A stretch of DNA of 64,000 bases, taken from Adineta vaga. Its lineage: Eukaryota; Rotifera. Position 1 is the first letter of the stretch. The number at the start of each line of letters is the position of its first letter. Under the pieces are notes generated by a model. The model was given only the letters and a program-made list of their open reading frames with translations, was not told the DNA's origin and did no database searches. This document shows, one piece after another, positions 58,400-64,000 of the stretch. The translations under genes were made by a program, and so were the position numbers. The stretch lies in contig CP075496.1 of assembly GCA_021613535.1 (NCBI GenBank), forward strand, positions 8,990,001 to 9,054,000. Direction: 5' to 3'.

Positions 58400-59371
58400 T
58401 TATGCTGCAGTGCGAACTGTAGCAACAGTGATGGTTGTTTTTTTAGTAATAGGTCCAATACGGTTCGCTTTACGAATTGGTAAAATTTTAGCTAAAAGAC
58501 GAATTAGTTCTTTTCTATATATTTTTGCCGAAAAGATATATAAGAAGAAAGTGATAGCATAAGATGAATGAAACAGGAATGGAGCAATCATAAAAGCATA
58601 TGAGAAGATCATTTTAGTCGGAATTCCAGGTCCTAAGACTAAGATTAAATATAGTATGTATAAAGGCATATTTAATATTAAATAGGTAACGACTTGAACG
58701 AGAAGCATGCCTATCTATTGACCTTCCGTACGACGGTGAGATGTATTCGCCACCGGAGCAATAGTTGTTCGACTTATATTGTAAATAGTCAATAGACCAA
58801 ACAATGCCATCAAACATGGTGGAATAGCAGCATAAAGAATGATTTGTGTAAACACATAGGCAGCATTACAAACAATATCTGGTCGAATAATGCAGAAAGC
58901 TTTACCATAATTCCTTAAATCATTTAGTACTAATGTATTAATAAAGAAGAGTACTGTAAAAAGAATCTTACTGAAAAGTGACCATCGAGCAACAGTAATA
59001 TTACTAAAACTTCGTAATTTAACACTTCTTGAACTTGCACAAAATCGATCAATAGATGCTAGAACAATGAAATAAGGAGATGCAAATGGACATCCAGTTG
59101 CAATGTATTGAGTTATTTTACACCACCAACTTGACGTGAGTTTTATATCCAATTGATAGCCATTAACGAGTAAATAATAGATAAGAACAACTGAATAAAT
59201 CAGATTATTGACGGACAGAGCGAGAAAATAGTAAGAGCATGCATTATTTCGTAGAATGGGTCGAGTAAGAACAAGAGCATTGAGTATATTGCCCACTATA
59301 CAAACAACAATGATTATGGGCAAGATTACTTGAGCTAATGTAATAGAGAGTTGCGTAAATGAATCAGACAT
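58400..59371 (-). pseudogene. Rhodopsin-like G-protein-coupled receptor (GPCR 3) with internal TAG
   Basis: Single-frame receptor of 324 codons from the ATG at 59371. TM1 has GNILNALVL, ECL1 has WWCKITQYI with the disulphide cysteine, and TM3 ends VLASIDRFCAS, so the DRY triplet is D-R-F. ICL3 ends RRTEGQ, then TAG (58715-58717), then IGMLLVQVVTYLILNMP in the same frame, which is a normal TM6. TM7 and a tail rich in T and A follow. Homologous receptors have a hydrophobic residue here, so TTG-to-TAG is the simplest cause. The truncated product would lack TM6 and TM7 and should not signal. Unlike GPCR 1 and 2 it has no intron before TM7. The rest of the frame is intact, so the lesion is recent or a sequence error. 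Confidence 0.83.
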
Positions 59372-61316
59372 CCTTCCCACTTCACTCCTTTTTAACAAAG
59401 TGAACAAGAAAAATATTATGCATCTTTGTTTTTCCTGAAATAAAAATCTGTTATCATCTATTATTCACGCACTATTGCTAGATGATGTCGAACTTAAAAT
59501 ACAGAGTAATCAAAGAACGTTTTGATATCTCTGCAAACATAACATATAATTATAAATGACATTGGTATACTTTTTTTCGATTCCGATGAAATAATAATTA
59601 ATTTTGACAATTGTTTATTTGTATTAAACATTTACTTAAATTATTCGCGACTATTACATTTATAATGAGAAATATATCGGAATGTTGTTCTATTAAAAGA
59701 AGACCATAATCATTGACACTTGGTATATTTATATTTATCTTGACATTTTTCTTAAAATCATGATTGTTTTTATTCTTTGTTCACTAATTGACATTCAAAG
59801 TGGAAATTATAAAGCATAAATAATAAATAAATGAAAAGAGAAATGCTTAGGTTTTTAAATAGATATGATTTATTGATAAAAGTAATAAACTGTATGGTAT
59901 ACAATGACTTTCTTCTTTCGCAGTATTTCACAAAAGATAGACATCTTTCTCTATAACTAAGAACTTTGATTGTAATTCCTATTTTTCTTTAATTATTGAA
60001 ATGTAATATAATTTCTTCTATATGACATGATACATTAGTAATAGTTTCTTGTATACCGATTCTTCTTATTCATTATCTTGCAATTGATCTTGATTATGTT
60101 ATATTAGCGAATCAGTTGCGATTTGTAGATGATGAACATTTTTGGAAAACGCAGTCTTTGTCTAGCTATAGTGAATTATAAATGCTGTTCGGTCTGTTGA
60201 AATTCTTTGATAATCCTCTGTCACATACAATCTTTTAGTTTTATATAAGTCAATCTTCAATAGAAAATTACGTTCAAAAGAACTAATACCAAATAAATAT
60301 TATCTTCATATCTTATAAAACAAATGTCAGATGATAATTTACAGGACTATTTCAAGTCAAATCGAGAATTTCATCATAACATTCATATCCAATCTTCAGC
60401 GAGAAATTTCTTTTTAAAACAGTTGAAAACAATTTTCAAAAAATTCTAATAAGAGAAGGAAATCATCATTTAATAAAGGACGGAATATAGTTTTTTCCGC
60501 TTATCTATATAGTTACTACAGTTGGAGTTTGTACAATATCATCATGTGTTAGCACGGCAGTTGATGTCATTATTGATAAGAAAGATTTTTTATGCAATGA
60601 CAGTTGTAAACTTCTATCTCCTTTCTATTCTCTATAATAAAATCACAATGACATGCATGTTGAGTAGGGACCACATTTCTTTCGCAATCATGACATATAA
60701 AATAACGTTTAAGGTTAAAAATATATGTTTCAATGACATCTTTTTGAATACTTACACACGTTTCTAAAAAGCTGATGCACACACTCAATAGAACTATTCG
60801 TAGTTATCAATTAATATAAAAGCACAAGATTATAATCTATACATCGAATACGTTGACATATTTATAATGTGCAGAAATAGCACAGTGTGAATAAAGGTGA
60901 AATACAAATGCAAGAAATGATTTCGCCCACAATATATTGTATTAACATTTTATTATTTAATTTCAATCATTCTTGCTTGAGTATTCATTTTTTCGACTGA
61001 AATAACGAATATTGAAGTTTTTTTCGCTTCATGCACATAAATAAAACATTATAATGTATTAAGATAAGTAAATCTACCTTGATCAAAATACGTTGTCATA
61101 AGATATTATTCACTACTCAAAAAATATTGTCAACAAATATACATTTTCTGTAGAGAATAACATTCAATGAAAAGAAAATGTGTGCAATCAAAGCAAAAAA
61201 CATTTTATTTATTATTGACATAAAAGCGTATAGTCATAATCTGCATTTTAAACTTTTCAGTTTATCTTTGAAAAAATATCACCGAATATACATGTTTTTG
61301 AAGAATGAAATGAGAT
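59372..61316. other. Intergenic region
   Basis: About 1.9 kb of AT-rich DNA between two minus-strand genes. Open pieces near 60520-60790 overlap on both strands and match no family. No repeat or RNA gene recognised. Confidence 0.45.
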
Positions 61317-63007
61317 CTATTTAAACATTCTATCTCGCATATGTTGACATCGATGTCGAATCAGTCGATAGAGCATTTCAGCAATTTCCATTAATGATAG
61401 AAAACTAATACCAATCCAAAGACCTGTTTGACCACCAACATTCGAAAGAACATCAACGGGACTCATTGAAGCTTGTTGTGTATAAACTTCGACTCGAGTT
61501 GATTCACATATAACATCAATTCCAACATAATTAGCTTGAATATCAGAAATCCATGTCTCGGACCAATTGGAAGTTAATGGAATCGAAGTTGATTCAACAA
61601 ACTCTTTAATATCATTTAAATACCATGAAGCTGGTGTTGCAATGGATGAGAGTTTAACAATAAATTCATTGGTAGTACATTCGAGACCACAATCAGCTGC
61701 ATACTTGCCAATGATAGAATCAGAACTTCGAAAGTTATCAGCTGCTTTGGAATAACAAGTATCGGATACATTGCACAGTTGTGCATGAATGACGTCCGTC
61801 GTACCAGGAAGAACAATATAACGTGCGGACCATTCGTACGGACTGACACACCCACATTCTTGATATCTATAAACAATTTGTAAAATATAAATTAAAAAAA
61901 GATTACTTATTGCGGTAATAATACATACGTAAAGGTTTGTATAGCAACTTTAAAACATAATTCTTGTGAGTAATCATACTGGATACCTTCATATTGATTA
62001 TACAAAGCTTTTAATCCAAGCGATGATTCATCATTGCATGTAGTATAGGGTGCTGGTAAAAGGTAATTTGTCTTCTTACTATAACCAAATTTGTATTTTC
62101 GCCCTGGAGCTAATTGAGTATTGGCTCGATCGATAAGCGGCATTTGTTGGTTATCATGCACCATTGCTACGATACTCACACCTACATATATATCTGATAG
62201 TTATTAAAAGTGAATCAAACAAATATATTTACCGTCAGTTAAATACGGAACATATTGATGACTATGTGTGTATAAACCTAATTCTAATGCACCGCTTTTA
62301 CCATTTTCATTATTATAGTGTAATTCACCATTGTTGATATATGTTGCTAGAGCATTAAAAGTATAACAATGACCATACAGAGGTAGTTTGAATTGAATAA
62401 AATCAGCAGCAGAACAATTCATACCATTATAAACACATTTCACTAGCATTGATTCAAGTGGAAAATAAAATTCGCTTAATGATTCATTACGATTGAGTTT
62501 CGTTTGTAAGAAATCAATTATATGCAATCCTTGATTTCTAGTAAATACTGTTGTATCTGTTGTATTTGTCCAATTGAGTGAATTTGTATAGTTAAGATAA
62601 GGTCCAATAAATTGATCATAACGTAATGGAGAATAATTACAAATAGTCACACCTGGAAATGGTTGTGGCCATTGACCAACGAATTCTACAGATGTTTGTG
62701 TTGGATATTGAAAATAAGCAATAATTGCTTGACTTATAAAATAACACATTATACCAGTAAAGATTAAAAACGAAGCTGTCCAAAAGAAACGATTGTGTAT
62801 ACTTTCGCTACGTGCAATACCTGGAATTCCATGCATAGATGTGTTCAAACTAAATTCTTTTATAATTGGACCAGGAGTACGATATTTTGCATCCGGTTTT
62901 AAAGCTTCAGGTTTTATTGGAAATACAGCTGCTATCTCATTGATTGCACTAGTCGTCGGTTTCAACTTATTTTGAGAAGATAATGTGCTTGTTGTAAATG
63001 GAAGCAT
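61317..63007 (-). CDS. ENaC/DEG-family sodium channel subunit
   Basis: Three exons, 62233-63007, 61929-62181 and 61317-61866, join to 526 codons in frame. The cytosolic N-terminus is followed by TM1 at about 70-95 (FFWTASFLIFTGIMCYFIS). Then comes a large extracellular loop with the family blocks FPGVTICNYSPLRYD (about 117-131), GHCYTFNA, and the cysteine-rich QECGCVSPYEW region (about 343-354). TM2 at about 480-500 carries GGQTGLWIGISFLSLMEI, which includes the G-x-S selectivity filter. The C-terminal tail is short and basic. Members form trimeric amiloride-sensitive channels opened by peptides, acid or force. Length (525) matches the family. The stop is TAG. The trigger cannot be told from the sequence. 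Confidence 0.92.
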
Positions 63008-64000
63008 TTTTTTTAAGAAACCTGTTATTGTATCAATTTATATATGTATATGTTCTAATTCACACTATGTTTGCCTTATATACACACGTATACAGAAAGC
63101 ATTATGTATTTTTTTATTTTCGTTCGATAAAATTGCTATGTAGGTGGTCTAAATATTGCTGCGAGCATGAAAAGCATTCATGACATGAGTCAATAGAATA
63201 ATAATCTCTAGTCATGTTCGTTTTTTTTAACATAATTATTGCCAGGTCTTACGGTCAAATACAAAGACTGCAACGAAAGTTTGTTATTGAAATACTTTAA
63301 CATTTGTTTAGTCAAAAGTACGGAAATTTTAATGTACGAATAATACACATTATTTCCTTTGATAATATGAAAAGAAGACTAATAGACAGGTTTTCTTTTC
63401 TTATAAAGTGTACCAAAAAGTAATATTATGTTATTAAATTACATAGAAATTTTGCCGATACGATTTTTATATAAAAAAATATGAATGTAGGCGAATGTCA
63501 TGAAATCATCATCATTATTTTCTTATGTCTGCTATGATTTTAATTCTGTTGGTGTTTATACATTGCACGGGATGGTTAATTTTAAGTAAATAAAAAAAAA
63601 CTTCTTCAAGGTCATAATGAAAAAGTACAAGTGCAGAGAATGAGACAAATTATTTATAAGAATATAGTTTAGAGTAGAATATTCTGTTTTCAATGTAATC
63701 ACTAAACTGCTATGACAGTTTGATCTAACATCATACCTAATTGAATTCCGATTGAACAGATCGTTGTCTTCAAATTTGTTCGAGCGTTTTAACCAAAATC
63801 TACATATCCATCGATCGTATCACTATATCGAGATTGATAAAAAAATCTATACAATTGATACAAAGTGTAGATGATCGAGTTCAAGAATGCTATTCAAATA
63901 ATAAGAATTAGGACATGTCAATACATGAGGAATATATTCATGGACTTCATACTGCAAATCAAATTTATTTTACGATGATGTACATCCATATTTTTTGTAG
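63008..64000. other. Intergenic region at window end
   Basis: About 1 kb upstream of the channel gene, likely its promoter. No gene, repeat or RNA seen before the window ends. Confidence 0.45.

Noticed and set aside
17053-58717. TAG reassigned as a sense codon
   Set aside because: TAG properly ends the ChaC-like gene and the ENaC/DEG channel gene, so it is a working stop in this genome.
1-64000. tRNA genes, rRNA, CRISPR arrays, telomeric repeats
   Set aside because: I looked for B-box-like motifs, tandem spaced repeats and telomere-type arrays and saw none that hold up by eye.

Overview
The window looks like nuclear DNA of a bdelloid rotifer. I infer this from four things: AT-rich DNA; many short GT-AG introns (mostly 48-106 bp) in eukaryotic genes; a gene mix typical of bdelloids (divergent rhodopsin-like receptors, an ADP-ribosyltransferase joined to TPR repeats, an astacin, an ENaC/DEG channel); and bacterial- or fungal-looking genes among them, namely an aminoglycoside N-acetyltransferase and a hevein plus double-psi-barrel protein. 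The genus cannot be fixed from the sequence alone. I saw no tRNA, rRNA or CRISPR array.

Layout. 0-11 kb: AAC(3)-like acetyltransferase (-), seven-exon GH31 glucosidase with trefoil domain (+), a hAT-like MITE, and two type II membrane proteins (+ and -). 11-25 kb: a GPCR (-), a ubiquitin/VWA gene relic (-), a RING/TRAF-like membrane protein with a frameshift (+), an inositol-polyphosphate kinase with an internal stop (+), a GT61-like type II protein (-), an LRAT-domain protein (+) and a second GPCR (+). 25-31 kb: a small I78-like protease inhibitor (-), a four-TM protein (-), a secreted hevein/DPBB protein with a frameshift (-) and an SLC44 relic (-). 32-43 kb: an ADP-ribosyltransferase fused to an ADP-ribosylglycohydrolase (+), a ten-exon astacin (-), a cysteine-rich secreted peptide (+), an EF-hand calcium sensor (-) and a ChaC-type gamma-glutamylcyclotransferase (-). 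44-64 kb: ART-TPR protein (+), Ly6-like protein (+), HEPN-TPR-Sel1-MYND protein (+), 19-exon phospholipase D (-), ceramidase-like protein (-), a GPCR with an internal stop (-) and an ENaC/DEG channel (-).

Genes are singly promoted, on both strands, with no operon logic. The most interesting theme is ADP-ribosylation. One gene encodes both a predicted arginine-specific writer (R-S-E ART) and an eraser (ARH) on a single polypeptide, and about 10 kb away a second ART carries TPR repeats. A HEPN protein with TPR, Sel1 and MYND parts lies 2 kb further on and could be an RNA-directed defence or signalling factor (inference).

A second theme is decay. Six loci carry frameshifts or in-frame stops, although their coding frames are otherwise recognisable. 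This fits the redundant, degenerate-tetraploid genome known for bdelloids, but single-base assembly errors could explain the four lightest cases. Multi-exon models were built by hand from GT-AG sites and checked for phase closure; exon sums are divisible by three in every gene called intact.
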